This document shows, one piece after another, positions 55,743 through 64,000 of a stretch of 64,000 bases of DNA. The stretch comes from an uncultured euryarchaeote (GTDB lineage Archaea > Thermoplasmatota > Poseidoniia > Poseidoniales > Poseidoniaceae). Positions within the stretch are counted from its first letter, which is position 1. Every line of letters begins with the position of its first letter. Both the position numbers and the translations under genes were made by a program. The DNA lies in NCBI GenBank assembly GCA_937892945.1, contig CALBIL010000039.1:91999-155998 (forward strand), written 5' to 3'. Below the pieces are notes generated by a model, which was given only the letters and a program-made list of their open reading frames with translations, made no database searches and had not been told where the DNA came from.

Positions 55743-56015
55743 CAAAAGACACCTTGTTCCTACGCTAGAGTCGCTTGTTGATAAAACCTACAGTCTGTGC
55801 CGCAATATAGTTACATTTAGTTACGCATTTCCACTGGAGAAAGTTTCTTTTTACTTACATACAAGGCGAGAGGTGTGAAAAAAACACTCAAACGGTATAT
55901 CAATTGTAACTATCAACTGATTTCTACGGCAAGGGTTATATGAGCACCCTCGGTCATCTGTCTTAGTGGCCGAACTCCTTTGCGGGAAACGGCCTCATGA
56001 CAGGAGGAGCAATAC
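55743..56015. promoter_or_regulatory. Divergent promoter gap with ORB-like palindrome
   Basis: This gap contains TTTCCACTGGAGAAAG (55828-55843), whose reverse complement CTCCAGTGGAAA resembles the archaeal ORB core; a TTATAT box (55936-55941) about 75 bases before the small winged-helix gene; and GGCCG...CGGCC (55968-55994), a possible hairpin in its leader. No gene is seen. Confidence 0.45.
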
Positions 56016-56345
56016 ATGAAAACAACCAGAATCAGAGAAAAGATCAAGAAATTCTTAGGAGATCGACCACGCAATACTGCTGAGATTTTGGAACATATCA
56101 ACAGTACCATGCGTCATGGTACTACAAGTCAACAGCTTGGTAACGTTCTTTCTAAGGACAAGGATATCGTCAAGGTCGGATACATCAAGCGCTCTGGAAT
56201 TCTTTCCGGGGGCTATGATATTTGTGAATGGGCTACTCGTATATGGGTTTCTTCAAATTGTCCTGGATGGCAAGAAGGAACGCCGATTATCATCGATAAC
56301 GATGGCAACGTAACGACTGGCAACAGCACAAGCCGAATTCGTTGA
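56016..56345 (+). CDS. Small winged-helix DNA-binding protein
   Basis: 109 residues. REKIKKFLGDRPRNTAEILEHINSTMRHGTTSQQLGNVLSKDKDIVKVGYIKRSGILSGGYDICEWA is a winged-helix fold (helix-turn-helix plus wing), with a hydrophilic C-terminus. A strong CAGGAGGAGC precedes ATG 56016. The predicted leader is about 50 bases with a short hairpin. No family name is certain; a local regulator is plausible. Confidence 0.72.
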   Translation: MKTTRIREKIKKFLGDRPRNTAEILEHINSTMRHGTTSQQLGNVLSKDKDIVKVGYIKRSGILSGGYDICEWATRIWVSSNCPGWQEGTPIIIDNDGNVTTGNSTSRIR

Positions 56346-56429
56346 ACTCAAATCCTCGTTCAAAAACCTCTCCGAGGAATCTCTATCCACTAACGGGGGA
56401 TTCAATAAGGGGAAGCATTTGGGCACGCC

Positions 56430-57704
56430 ATGGATAACTTGGATAAGACTGAGAACTATACCGTCCGCGACATGAGTTTGGCTGAACAAGGTGCACTTCG
56501 TGTCGACTGGGCACGAGCTCGCATGCCTGTCATGGCAAAACTCAAGGAAGAAGCTGAACGTACCAAACCTCTTGCAGGAATGCGCGTCGCTGGTTGCCTT
56601 CACGTCACCAAAGAAACAGCAGTTCTGATCGAAACCATCGGTGCAGCAGGTGCTGAAATTTCATGGTCTGGATGTAACCCACTTTCAACACAAGATGATG
56701 TAGCCGCCTGGATTGCTTCTGAAGGATACTCCGTCCACGCTTGGCACGGGCAATCCAATGACGATTTCTATTGGTGCATTGACCGAACTCTCGAATTCAA
56801 GCCTACGCTCACTCTTGACGATGGTGCAGATTTGATTGTCCGTGTTCACGGTGACAAATCTGAATACGCTGCTGGCGTTATCGGTGGAACTGAAGAAACA
56901 ACAACAGGTGTTCACCGACTTCGTGCAATGGCTGCTGCTGGTGACCTTCGCTATCCAGTCCTTGCTGTCAACGATGCAGTCACGAAGTGGGACTTTGACA
57001 ATGTTTACGGAACTGGTCAATCAACCATTGACGGAATTCTACGTGCGACCTCGGTTCTCATCGCTGGAAAAACATTCGTTGTTTCAGGATACGGCCACTG
57101 TGGAAGTGGATTGGCAATGCGTGCCCGTGGAATGGGTGCAAATGTCGTCATAACAGAAGTAGACCCTCTCCCTGCGCTTCGAGCAGTTATGGAAGGCTAC
57201 AGCGTCATGACTATGGAAGAGGCTGCTAAGATCGGAGATATCTTCTGCACCGCTACTGGAATGGAAGATGTCATCTTTGGTCCTCACTTTGATTCAATGA
57301 AAGACGGTGCAATCATCGCCAACACAGGTCACTATGATTGTGAAATCAAGATCACCGATCTGGAAGAGCGAGCAACCTCCGTTCGAACCATCCGTCCGAA
57401 CAATGAGGAATTCCTCATGCCAGACGGTCGACGTATCTTCTTGCTTGCACGTGGTCGTTTAGTCAATCTCGCAGCAGCAGAAGGCCACCCATCAGAAGTG
57501 ATGGATATGTCCTTTGCAAACCAATTCCTCTCACTTTGCCGCTTGGCAAAGGAAGGCGCTTCAATGGGCAAAGAAGTCTATGATATCACAAAGCAGCAAG
57601 ACCAAGACTTGGCAACCACCAAACTTGAGACGCTCGGTTTCAGTATTGACGTACTGACCGATGCTCAACTTGCTTACCTTGACGACTACACTGTTGGTAC
57701 GTGA
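56430..57704 (+). CDS. ahcY: S-adenosylhomocysteine hydrolase
   Basis: 424 residues. It splits S-adenosylhomocysteine, the product of methyltransferases, into adenosine and homocysteine. GCLHVTKETAVLIETIGAAGAEISWSGCNPLSTQDD, ETTTGVHRLRAM, the NAD site VVSGYGHCGSGLAMRARGMGA and NNEEFLMPDGRRIFLLARGRLVNLAAAEGHPSEVMDMSFA are conserved family segments. It lies 85 bases after the small winged-helix gene and converges with the TSP3-protein gene. Confidence 0.96.
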   Translation: MDNLDKTENYTVRDMSLAEQGALRVDWARARMPVMAKLKEEAERTKPLAGMRVAGCLHVTKETAVLIETIGAAGAEISWSGCNPLSTQDDVAAWIASEGYSVHAWHGQSNDDFYWCIDRTLEFKPTLTLDDGADLIVRVHGDKSEYAAGVIGGTEETTTGVHRLRAMAAAGDLRYPVLAVNDAVTKWDFDNVYGTGQSTIDGILRATSVLIAGKTFVVSGYGHCGSGLAMRARGMGANVVITEVDPLPALRAVMEGYSVMTMEEAAKIGDIFCTATGMEDVIFGPHFDSMKDGAIIANTGHYDCEIKITDLEERATSVRTIRPNNEEFLMPDGRRIFLLARGRLVNLAAAEGHPSEVMDMSFANQFLSLCRLAKEGASMGKEVYDITKQQDQDLATTKLETLGFSIDVLTDAQLAYLDDYTVGT

Positions 57705-57893
57705 GTACGAGACTCTCGCTAACGTGAACGACCGTGTTCACTGACTTACCGTGCACTTCGATGCACCGTTGCTATGCCTTGAATCAGTGTAAGCATGGTG
57801 GAGCCTTCATCCCATGATTGGGATGTAATGGCGCTGGCTGGAAAAGCCGTAACCTTAGATTCTATTCTGATGGCAGTAACTCAACCCAACCAT
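57705..57893. other. Convergent 3' spacer between ahcY and the TSP3 gene
   Basis: A 189-base gap between converging genes. It contains GTGCA-CTTCGA-TGCAC (a 5-bp hairpin) near 57750 and no T-tract. Nothing else is recognised; it may hold transcript ends. Confidence 0.3.
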
Positions 57894-60800
57894 TCAAACC
57901 CACTTCTTCCAGTTACCAGAGTCCCGGTCACGTACGAACCAAACTCCGCTTCCTGCAGGGTGCTCAAGATATTCGTGTCCATCTTCTGAATTTACGTTTC
58001 CTTGCATACTGGTGGCAGGGGCATTGTCGTCCGATTCTCTTTTGACTTCGTTTACAGTTTCCTCAGGTACATCTCTCATGGCAAGTTCTTGCTGTAAGAG
58101 TTCAGTTCGCTCAGCAGCATCTGTTGTACCAATGAGCCCGAAGTATGCATCGTTGTAAGCGATTCTTTCCATCTGTTCTGGACTGGTCGATAAGAGACCC
58201 TCAATCAGCGTGTTTAGCTTTTCACGAGTTTCCTTTGTAATCTCATTATTGGTGTAACGTGCGGTCAGGTCTGCATTTAATTGCAATAATTCTTCAGCGA
58301 GTGCCGGCATGTCTGCATAGTAGGCTTGGACTAACGATTGGAGATAGGTAAGTTCTCCTCGTTCTTCCTTGGAGAGTTGGTTTGAACGTCGAAGCACTTG
58401 CATCCATCTGAATGCATCTGGTAACATGGCAGCCACAAAGTTTGTTTGCAACAGTGCGAAGAACGCCACCATGATCGCTCCAAATCCAACCGTCGTTCGA
58501 ACAGAATCTGAGCCTCCAGACAGAAGAGAATCGATGAAGGATTGTTCTTCTTCATCCCCTTGAATGGACAATTCACAGCCTTCAACGGTCACTTGCGCGC
58601 CAAGTGTCGTGTTTGGACAAATATCCGTGAGGTCATCAATACCATCGCCATCACTGTCAATGATGCATCCAACATCGTCTACGTAGGTCCCAAGAGCGCT
58701 GTTTGGACATGCGTCTTCGGAATCGAGAACACCGTCACTATCGGAATCATTGGTATTGGTCGAATTCGAATCGTTCATTTCTCCCTGTGGGGTTTGGTCA
58801 TAGATGTTAGCGATACCATCGCCATCATCATCAAGACAACCATAGAATCCATCACCGGTTGAATTACCGAATTCCAAAGGACAGTGATCGGCAAGAAGTG
58901 CGCCATCAACAAATTGTCCTGGCCAGATAAACAAACGCGAGGTGTTCCAAGAGCTGTTGCCCCAATTGTCGCCGTATCCATCGCCATCGGTGTCCACCCA
59001 TTGTGTTGGTTCATTGAGGAAAGCATCGGAGTTGTTACCCAGCGGGTTGTCTCCATAGCCATCTGCGTCGGTGTCGTTCCATTGAGTGGAATCATCAGGG
59101 AATGCATCGACTGTGTTCAGGTATCCGTCTGCGTCTGCATCGAGGTTATTGTCAATGAAAGGATGGCTGTCACTGTTGTCACCGATTCCATCGCCATCAC
59201 TGTCCATTGTTTCAGTCGAGTCATTCGGGAAAGCATCAGCATTATCACCCACGCCATCGCCGTCAGAGTCCATTGATTCGGTAGCATCCAGTGGGTACAT
59301 GTCGCTGTTATCGCCAACGCCATCGTCATCGCTGTCAAGGTGTTCCAGTGCGTTAAACGGGAAAGCATCACTCATGTTTGAGACACCATCTCCATCGTCA
59401 TCAGGGCATCCTAAAGCATCCAAGGTGGAGTTTCCGGCCACAGACGGGCAGTCATCGGACTGATTCCCAAATGGGTTATCACCGTAGCCGTCCAAGTCAA
59501 CGTCATCCCATTGACTTGAATCGAGTGGAAAGGCATCCCCGTTGTTTTCGTTCGAATTGTCGCCATACCCATCGCCATCGGTGTCCAACCATTGTGTGGC
59601 ATCGTTTGGGAACACATCGACACCGTCGCTGTAGCCATCGCTGTCAGCATCTGGGCAACCAACTGCATCGTTTGTGACTGGACCAGCAACGAGAGGGCAA
59701 TCGTCGTATTCATCATTGATGCCATCGCTGTCAAAGTCGTCCGGGAGGTAGAATCGGAATGCGTTGTTGATTTGGTGCTCAACCCCATCAACATCCCAAA
59801 TGGAAGGAGTGACTGTACCTGCAGTTGCACTAAATTGTTCGGAAGTGTGGCCAGGTGTTGTCAGGACAATTGTGGTGTCGTTAACCACCGTTCCAATGAC
59901 TGAACCGTATGAACCAAAGTCCACCCGTACTTCGTGCGTTTGAATCATACCTGTAGAACGATTCGCATACTTCAAATTCTTGTTGGTTGTGTCGTAATAT
60001 GCAATGTGAACCATGTTATTGTCATCAACAACAATGTCATTTCCATAGCCTACGTCTCCAACGTTGTCGACAGTCATCGATTGGCGTGAGGTCCCTGGGG
60101 CCACCATACTGTAACCAAGGTTTGAGCCGCCATTGTATTCCGAAATGTGAACGATGTCGAATTGGTCAATGTACATGCTAAATGTGTCTCTTGAGTTCCC
60201 CTGGTTTGAAACAATCCAAGCCGAACCGGAGGCACCGTCTGCAAAGTAGGCAGTATTTCCGGCAGCATTGGAGGCGTAAACAAGATGAAGTCCATCGTTC
60301 GAGTCAACAGCCATAGCGCTGTGATAGCCCACACCATTGCCGTTATCCACCGTGTACCGTTGCCATGTACCACTGATGTTTGAAGCAATCAACATGTCCA
60401 TGTTGCCATGGTGTCTGTAGGCGACATGGACAAAGCCGTTTGAGTCAATGGCAATGGAAGAGTCACAACCAATGTAGGTGCTTGTGTCATCCAAAGTGAC
60501 CGTTGTCCATGAAGATCCGTCATGATAGGATAACAGCGCGGCATTGCAGATGTATCCATCCCTTGAGTAGGAGATATGTGGCCGATCATTCGCATCAAGG
60601 GCTATGGAAATTTGGTCGTTCTCAACATTCGACTTACTCCAATTATTTGTCCATGATGTTCCATCATACATGGAATAGAGTAGGTAACCATTGTTGTAAT
60701 GAGCGATATGAACATTGTCATTGCTGTCAATAACGAGGTCAATATTTCTACAATCACAATTCCTGATTTTCGCATGACTCCATGTGGAACCATCATAGGT

Positions 60801-61178
60801 GCTGTGCCATAATTCATCGCTATCCAAAATGACATGGACAATGTGAACTGTTCCATTTGAATCAACTCCGATGGAAGGGTCCCATCCGCTCGAAGTGACG
60901 TAGTTCACCGTGCTGGTGGTCCACGTGTAGGCCTCACCATCATGCGTGACGTTCTTGTATGCCATGTCAAGGAAGCCAGTTCCCGTGATGGTGATTTCTT
61001 CACCGCCATCAGTCGAGCCTAAATTTGGATTCACGGTCTTGGAAATCGTCGAATTCTTGATGGACGCCGATAAAAACGGATTATCTTCAACTTCTTGCGT
61101 TTTAAAATCGTTTATCTGTGCCGTTGAAAACATAACGATGAGGAGCATGAAGGTCGCCAGTAAAGCATTAACGCGCAT
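57894..61178 (-). CDS. Giant surface protein with IPT, propeller-like and TSP3 repeats
   Basis: About 1094 residues from ATG 61178, after GGAAGG. A signal peptide (MRVNALLATFMLLIVMFSTAQ) is followed by an IPT/TIG-like segment (about residues 50-85), then about seven propeller-like repeats of the type IAVDSNxxxHIAY...YDGTSW (90-400). Thrombospondin type 3 repeats follow, and near residue 900 a hydrophobic helix (VGFGAIMVAFFALLQTNFVA) anchors it, followed by a charged helical cytoplasmic tail ending WKKWV. Most of the protein is outside the cell. Confidence 0.85.
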   Translation of the reverse strand: MRVNALLATFMLLIVMFSTAQINDFKTQEVEDNPFLSASIKNSTISKTVNPNLGSTDGGEEITITGTGFLDMAYKNVTHDGEAYTWTTSTVNYVTSSGWDPSIGVDSNGTVHIVHVILDSDELWHSTYDGSTWSHAKIRNCDCRNIDLVIDSNDNVHIAHYNNGYLLYSMYDGTSWTNNWSKSNVENDQISIALDANDRPHISYSRDGYICNAALLSYHDGSSWTTVTLDDTSTYIGCDSSIAIDSNGFVHVAYRHHGNMDMLIASNISGTWQRYTVDNGNGVGYHSAMAVDSNDGLHLVYASNAAGNTAYFADGASGSAWIVSNQGNSRDTFSMYIDQFDIVHISEYNGGSNLGYSMVAPGTSRQSMTVDNVGDVGYGNDIVVDDNNMVHIAYYDTTNKNLKYANRSTGMIQTHEVRVDFGSYGSVIGTVVNDTTIVLTTPGHTSEQFSATAGTVTPSIWDVDGVEHQINNAFRFYLPDDFDSDGINDEYDDCPLVAGPVTNDAVGCPDADSDGYSDGVDVFPNDATQWLDTDGDGYGDNSNENNGDAFPLDSSQWDDVDLDGYGDNPFGNQSDDCPSVAGNSTLDALGCPDDDGDGVSNMSDAFPFNALEHLDSDDDGVGDNSDMYPLDATESMDSDGDGVGDNADAFPNDSTETMDSDGDGIGDNSDSHPFIDNNLDADADGYLNTVDAFPDDSTQWNDTDADGYGDNPLGNNSDAFLNEPTQWVDTDGDGYGDNWGNSSWNTSRLFIWPGQFVDGALLADHCPLEFGNSTGDGFYGCLDDDGDGIANIYDQTPQGEMNDSNSTNTNDSDSDGVLDSEDACPNSALGTYVDDVGCIIDSDGDGIDDLTDICPNTTLGAQVTVEGCELSIQGDEEEQSFIDSLLSGGSDSVRTTVGFGAIMVAFFALLQTNFVAAMLPDAFRWMQVLRRSNQLSKEERGELTYLQSLVQAYYADMPALAEELLQLNADLTARYTNNEITKETREKLNTLIEGLLSTSPEQMERIAYNDAYFGLIGTTDAAERTELLQQELAMRDVPEETVNEVKRESDDNAPATSMQGNVNSEDGHEYLEHPAGSGVWFVRDRDSGNWKKWV
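58570..59750 (-). repeat. Thrombospondin type 3 (calcium-binding) repeat tract
   Basis: Repeats of D-x-D-G-D-G-x-x-D/N-x-x-D (for example DSDGDGVGDNADAFPND and DDDGDGVSNMSDAFPFN) occur about a dozen times over roughly 390 codons. In thrombospondins each repeat binds calcium and the array forms a rigid stalk. The DNA is itself highly repetitive, which explains the many antisense ORFs here. Confidence 0.85.
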
Positions 61179-61250
61179 CAACCTTCCCTATGAATGGTCG
61201 AGTATAACAGATGCGGTAACGATTTTGTAACACAAAATCAGAATGGCAAC

Positions 61251-62177
61251 TCAGTTGCCTTCAAAAATCGCCATTGCTTTGTCAACAGATGCGCCTTGAC
61301 AGATGATGGCGTGGCATGCAGCAGTCATACGGACAGCCGATTCAGTGTCTCTTTGGTGAATGTTACGGCCGGTAGCAGCGCCCATGCAGTTTCCAACACT
61401 CATTTGAGCGTGAAGGCGTTCCAAAAACGCTCGAGCAGGAAGTGAGCCACCACCAGAACAAATGATTCCAGTTCGGCCAGCAGCCTCAGCAGCAACTGCC
61501 AGTGATTCTGGTTGAGTCATTCCATCGAACGCACGAGGATAGTTAACTTTCGCAAAGTCTGCACCGATACATGCAGCAACACCGGCAGCCCCAGAGATGA
61601 GTTGTGGGTCCTTCTCATCGCTAACAGCCTTGCCACGGGGATACATCCACACAACAGCAATCATGCCAAGTTCGTGTGCTTGTCGAATAAATTGTGCAGC
61701 TTCTGAAAGCATTTCATGTTCAAATTCACTTCCGATGTAAATGGTATAGCCAATTCCTACTACGTTGATGCCGTTATGTGTAAGTGCCATGACATCATCC
61801 ATGTCCCACATTGCTTGAGAAATTGGGTCACGTTGGTCGGTGTTAACCATGTGTGATTTCGAGTTCAATTTAACCAAATAAGGTAGATCGGGATAATCAC
61901 GAGCATAGTGCGAAATAAGCCCAAGTTGACCTGCCAATACGCCGATTGTTCCAGCATCATGGCAGCGTTGCCCGATTTCGAACAAATGGCCAGGGTCGTT
62001 GGATGTGGCAGGGATTTTCTTCCCACCATCGTAGAAATCATCGTTGAGGTGTTCGATTTTTTGGTCACAAGCAAAAAGATTCATCTTCCCTGTGCCCGCA
62101 GTTGCCGCATTCATATTTTGAATGTAGGTGTCAATCAAATCATTTGGGACATCGGCTGGGACATTGTACGTTGACAT
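61251..62177 (-). CDS. Class I fructose-bisphosphate aldolase, archaeal/DhnA type
   Basis: 308 residues from ATG 62177. MNLFACDQKIEHLNDDFYDGG, GIGYTIYIGSEFEHEM and the Schiff-base Lys in GADFAKVNYPR fit the DhnA/archaeal class I aldolase barrel, with ICSGGGSLP and GAATGRNIHQR forming the phosphate site. It would condense or cleave fructose bisphosphate in gluconeogenesis/glycolysis; DhnA-type homologues acting on other sugars exist. Confidence 0.9.
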   Translation of the reverse strand: MSTYNVPADVPNDLIDTYIQNMNAATAGTGKMNLFACDQKIEHLNDDFYDGGKKIPATSNDPGHLFEIGQRCHDAGTIGVLAGQLGLISHYARDYPDLPYLVKLNSKSHMVNTDQRDPISQAMWDMDDVMALTHNGINVVGIGYTIYIGSEFEHEMLSEAAQFIRQAHELGMIAVVWMYPRGKAVSDEKDPQLISGAAGVAACIGADFAKVNYPRAFDGMTQPESLAVAAEAAGRTGIICSGGGSLPARAFLERLHAQMSVGNCMGAATGRNIHQRDTESAVRMTAACHAIICQGASVDKAMAIFEGN

Positions 62178-62307
62178 CTGCTCACCTGTAATTTGGGCGA
62201 AACGGGCTGAGGACTTCAAGACTACGGCTTCCGACTCCTGTAGAATTCAATATCCTGTGGAGGTTATTATAGCATTTCCGAAGGCAAAAAGCTCGAGTCC
62301 ACAGCGT

Positions 62308-63378
62308 TCAGTCATCTTTATTGTCGAGGAAGTCCATGAGTAATGCCCCCAACCCTTGGTCGGTTCTTGTTTTAAGTTCTCGAACTATTTGTCTGGTGAT
62401 AAAGATGAGACCAATTGGGGTCAAAGTCCCCCATACTGGTATCCAGCCGTACCATGGTAATGCATGATATGTGAGCCAAATTGGAAAGGCGAATATAAGG
62501 GCGATTGGTAAAAAGAGTATTGAAATCCCAAGGAAAACAACTCGAGCGGTATTTGCTTTTTGAACCAAGTTGTATTTTTCAATTGAGGAGTGTTGTTCAG
62601 CCATTGTATTGACTTCATTCAACCACTCTAAATTGAGAGTATTCTTGTATGCTGTACCGTCCTTTTCAGTTGTTTGACATGCTTTGAAAAACGCATCTAT
62701 TTGTTGTTCAGTACAACTGAATGATGTCAGTTTCTGTACTAATGCCTCGACGGTTAGATGCTGATACGTACGAACTCCCCAGACGGTTTTAACATAGGCA
62801 AAGGTAATTTCCTCACTTGATTGAGGTAGCATTCCCTTCTCCTGTTTTATTGATTCTTCATGCTCATCTAAAGTCGTAACGAGTCCTTTTATCGCGCCGA
62901 GAATAAACAGTACGGCGAGGAGTGAAGTTCCTACGAATTGAACGAGGGGCCCAATAAATGGGGTATAATGCTGCGGGTCAACATCAATCTCGCTTGGATT
63001 CTCGGGATTGTATGCAATGTCACGTGTCGAATTGACTGGGTAATCAACCTCCCAGACACGGGACTCAAAATGAGAGACCTTTTCTGATTCCTCAACATCA
63101 AAGATGGTCCCATTGATTGTGTATTGGAGATGGTATTCTACGATGTATTCTAGGCATGTACCCGGGTTTTGAGAGTCACCACACTGGTATTCATAGATCT
63201 CAATGTCCATCTCTACGACAGTGGCATTGGTCGTCGGCCAAGATGAAGCGTCTCTTTCATTTTGAAAGTCGTCAAACATGATTGCAGGCCAAATACAGCC
63301 AAGCAAGAACACAAGAGTTCCTACAACAATTAAAGCAAGAGGAGGTGGCTGTAATCGAACACCAGGAGTAAGTACCAT
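62308..63378 (-). CDS. DUF3592-like membrane protein
   Basis: 356 residues. A hydrophobic helix (about 15-35) is followed by an extracytoplasmic beta-rich domain (WPTTNATVVEMDIEIYEYQCG...YTINGTIFDVEESEKV), then NPENPSEIDVDP, the pattern of DUF3592 proteins. Further helices lie near residues 145-165 and 280-330, with a soluble region of about 110 residues between them. Role unknown. Confidence 0.7.
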   Translation of the reverse strand: MVLTPGVRLQPPPLALIVVGTLVFLLGCIWPAIMFDDFQNERDASSWPTTNATVVEMDIEIYEYQCGDSQNPGTCLEYIVEYHLQYTINGTIFDVEESEKVSHFESRVWEVDYPVNSTRDIAYNPENPSEIDVDPQHYTPFIGPLVQFVGTSLLAVLFILGAIKGLVTTLDEHEESIKQEKGMLPQSSEEITFAYVKTVWGVRTYQHLTVEALVQKLTSFSCTEQQIDAFFKACQTTEKDGTAYKNTLNLEWLNEVNTMAEQHSSIEKYNLVQKANTARVVFLGISILFLPIALIFAFPIWLTYHALPWYGWIPVWGTLTPIGLIFITRQIVRELKTRTDQGLGALLMDFLDNKDD

Positions 63379-63448
63379 GAGTGGTTTTCAAGGTTCATAG
63401 TACTTGGTATTGGCCCAACTATTGAGGTCGCAACTAATCCTTTCCGGC

Positions 63449-64000
63449 TTACAGACTACGGGTCAGCATAAACACTGAGAGGCTACAACGACTTAATTCT
63501 CTGTCTTCTTCTTCAGTTAAATCAATGAATTGTAAACGGTTAATTTTGAATGAGTGTCCAAAGAACTCTTCTACATCTTTGTCAGAAAGTGCAAATGGCG
63601 GGCCTTGCATTTCATTTTTCGGATAATCAAAAGTAACCATCAACCCCTTTGCATCGGGTGTGGTGAGCGCAAGTAATTGTTCAATGTATTCTGGTCGTAA
63701 AGATGGTGGCAGTGCAACCAAGGCGGCTCGGTCATACCAAGCAGAAAAAGGCGCTTCATCGGGTTTGACATTAAAGAAATCAGCCTGATAGATATCGATC
63801 TGTTCAGCAGAGTATTTCTCGCCACTGCCTGTTGTTTGTCGAATGGGCGTTTTCGACCATTCTTGGAAAAATTGCGCAACCGCTTTCTCCACGAATTCAA
63901 TGCCAGTCACTTTATGGCCTTGTTGGGCTAGCCAATGTATGTCGAGTGTCTTACCACATAATGGTACCAAGACGTTTGTTGTTGATTCAAGACCCAATTT
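63449..64000 (-). CDS. Thiopurine S-methyltransferase-like protein, 5' truncated
   Basis: The window edge cuts this gene; the track's Met at 63997 is probably internal because the family begins about 35 residues earlier. NVLVPLCGKTLDIHWLAQQGHKVTGIEFVEKAV is the SAM-binding site of the TPMT family, and SAWYDRAALVALPPSLRPEYIEQL matches its active-site helix. The visible part covers most of the methyltransferase fold. The natural substrate in archaea is not known. Confidence 0.88.
   Translation of the reverse strand, partial: KLGLESTTNVLVPLCGKTLDIHWLAQQGHKVTGIEFVEKAVAQFFQEWSKTPIRQTTGSGEKYSAEQIDIYQADFFNVKPDEAPFSAWYDRAALVALPPSLRPEYIEQLLALTTPDAKGLMVTFDYPKNEMQGPPFALSDKDVEEFFGHSFKINRLQFIDLTEEEDRELSRCSLSVFMLTRSL

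Noticed and set aside
58331-59903. Multiple plus- and minus-strand ORFs over the TSP3 region
   Set aside because: They arise from the repetitive GAY-GGY codons of the calcium-binding repeats and have His/Cys- or Met-rich nonsense composition.
1-64000. CRISPR arrays, insertion sequences, prophage genes or rRNA
   Set aside because: No regularly spaced repeats, transposase, integrase or rRNA-like sequence was found.

Overview
This 64 kb window looks like chromosomal DNA of a marine planktonic euryarchaeon, most likely Marine Group II (Ca. Poseidoniales). Archaeal information-processing and regulatory genes (Orc1/Cdc6, a divergent thermosome subunit, Cdc48/VAT, TrmB-type regulator, PyrB+PyrI, Ncs6-type tRNA thiolase, class I archaeal aldolase, archaeal PPAT/dephospho-CoA kinase) sit beside genes of bacterial type (DnaK, ThrRS with the bacterial editing domain, GTP cyclohydrolase II, Nei/Fpg glycosylase, two photolyases). 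Archaeal TATA-like boxes, GTG/TTG starts and very tight gene packing are visible. No rRNA, CRISPR array, insertion sequence or phage gene was seen, and no tRNA was found by eye. The lineage call is an inference from gene content, not a phylogeny.

Layout. 1-5.0 kb: truncated lipoprotein, a small membrane protein, then a chaperone cluster (Hsp20-like, DnaK, divergent thermosome) behind a palindrome resembling an archaeal heat-shock operator. 5.1-14.6 kb: HMG-CoA synthase, threonine dehydrogenase, CTP synthase, an ATP-NAD kinase-like protein, three small membrane/hypothetical genes and ThrRS. 14.6-19 kb: two large convergent membrane proteins of unknown function (TPR-like and coiled-coil). 19.1-21.5 kb: pyrB-pyrI and the tRNA thiolase. 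21.5-30.1 kb: a repeat-rich regulatory gap, a roadblock/coiled-coil cassette, a DUF58/DUF4350 membrane cluster without its usual MoxR ATPase, and a PRC-barrel protein. 30.2-34.2 kb: Cdc48 and an aldehyde dehydrogenase.

34.3-47.7 kb reads as a light- and oxidative-stress island: phytoene/squalene synthase, a membrane coiled-coil protein, an SRPBCC-epimerase fusion, class II CPD photolyase, Nudix hydrolase, RibA (flavin precursor supply), peroxiredoxin, TrmB-type regulator, UbiB-like kinase, CrtI-like FAD oxidoreductase, an FeS-type photolyase and a Nei/Fpg glycosylase. 47.7-50.7 kb holds a metallo-beta-lactamase protein, then an AT-rich gap with an inverted repeat resembling origin recognition boxes directly before orc1/cdc6, a good candidate replication origin. 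50.7-56.3 kb: glycosyltransferase, a fused PPAT/dephospho-CoA kinase, a 394-bp gene-free structured stretch that may encode an RNA, a large winged-helix protein of unknown function, and a small winged-helix protein. 56.4-64 kb: S-adenosylhomocysteine hydrolase, a giant surface protein with calcium-binding TSP3 repeats, an aldolase, a DUF3592-like membrane protein and a truncated TPMT-like methyltransferase.

Most unexplained and most worth following: the roadblock/coiled-coil cassette, the origin candidate, the heat-shock operator candidate, and the structured gene-free stretch.
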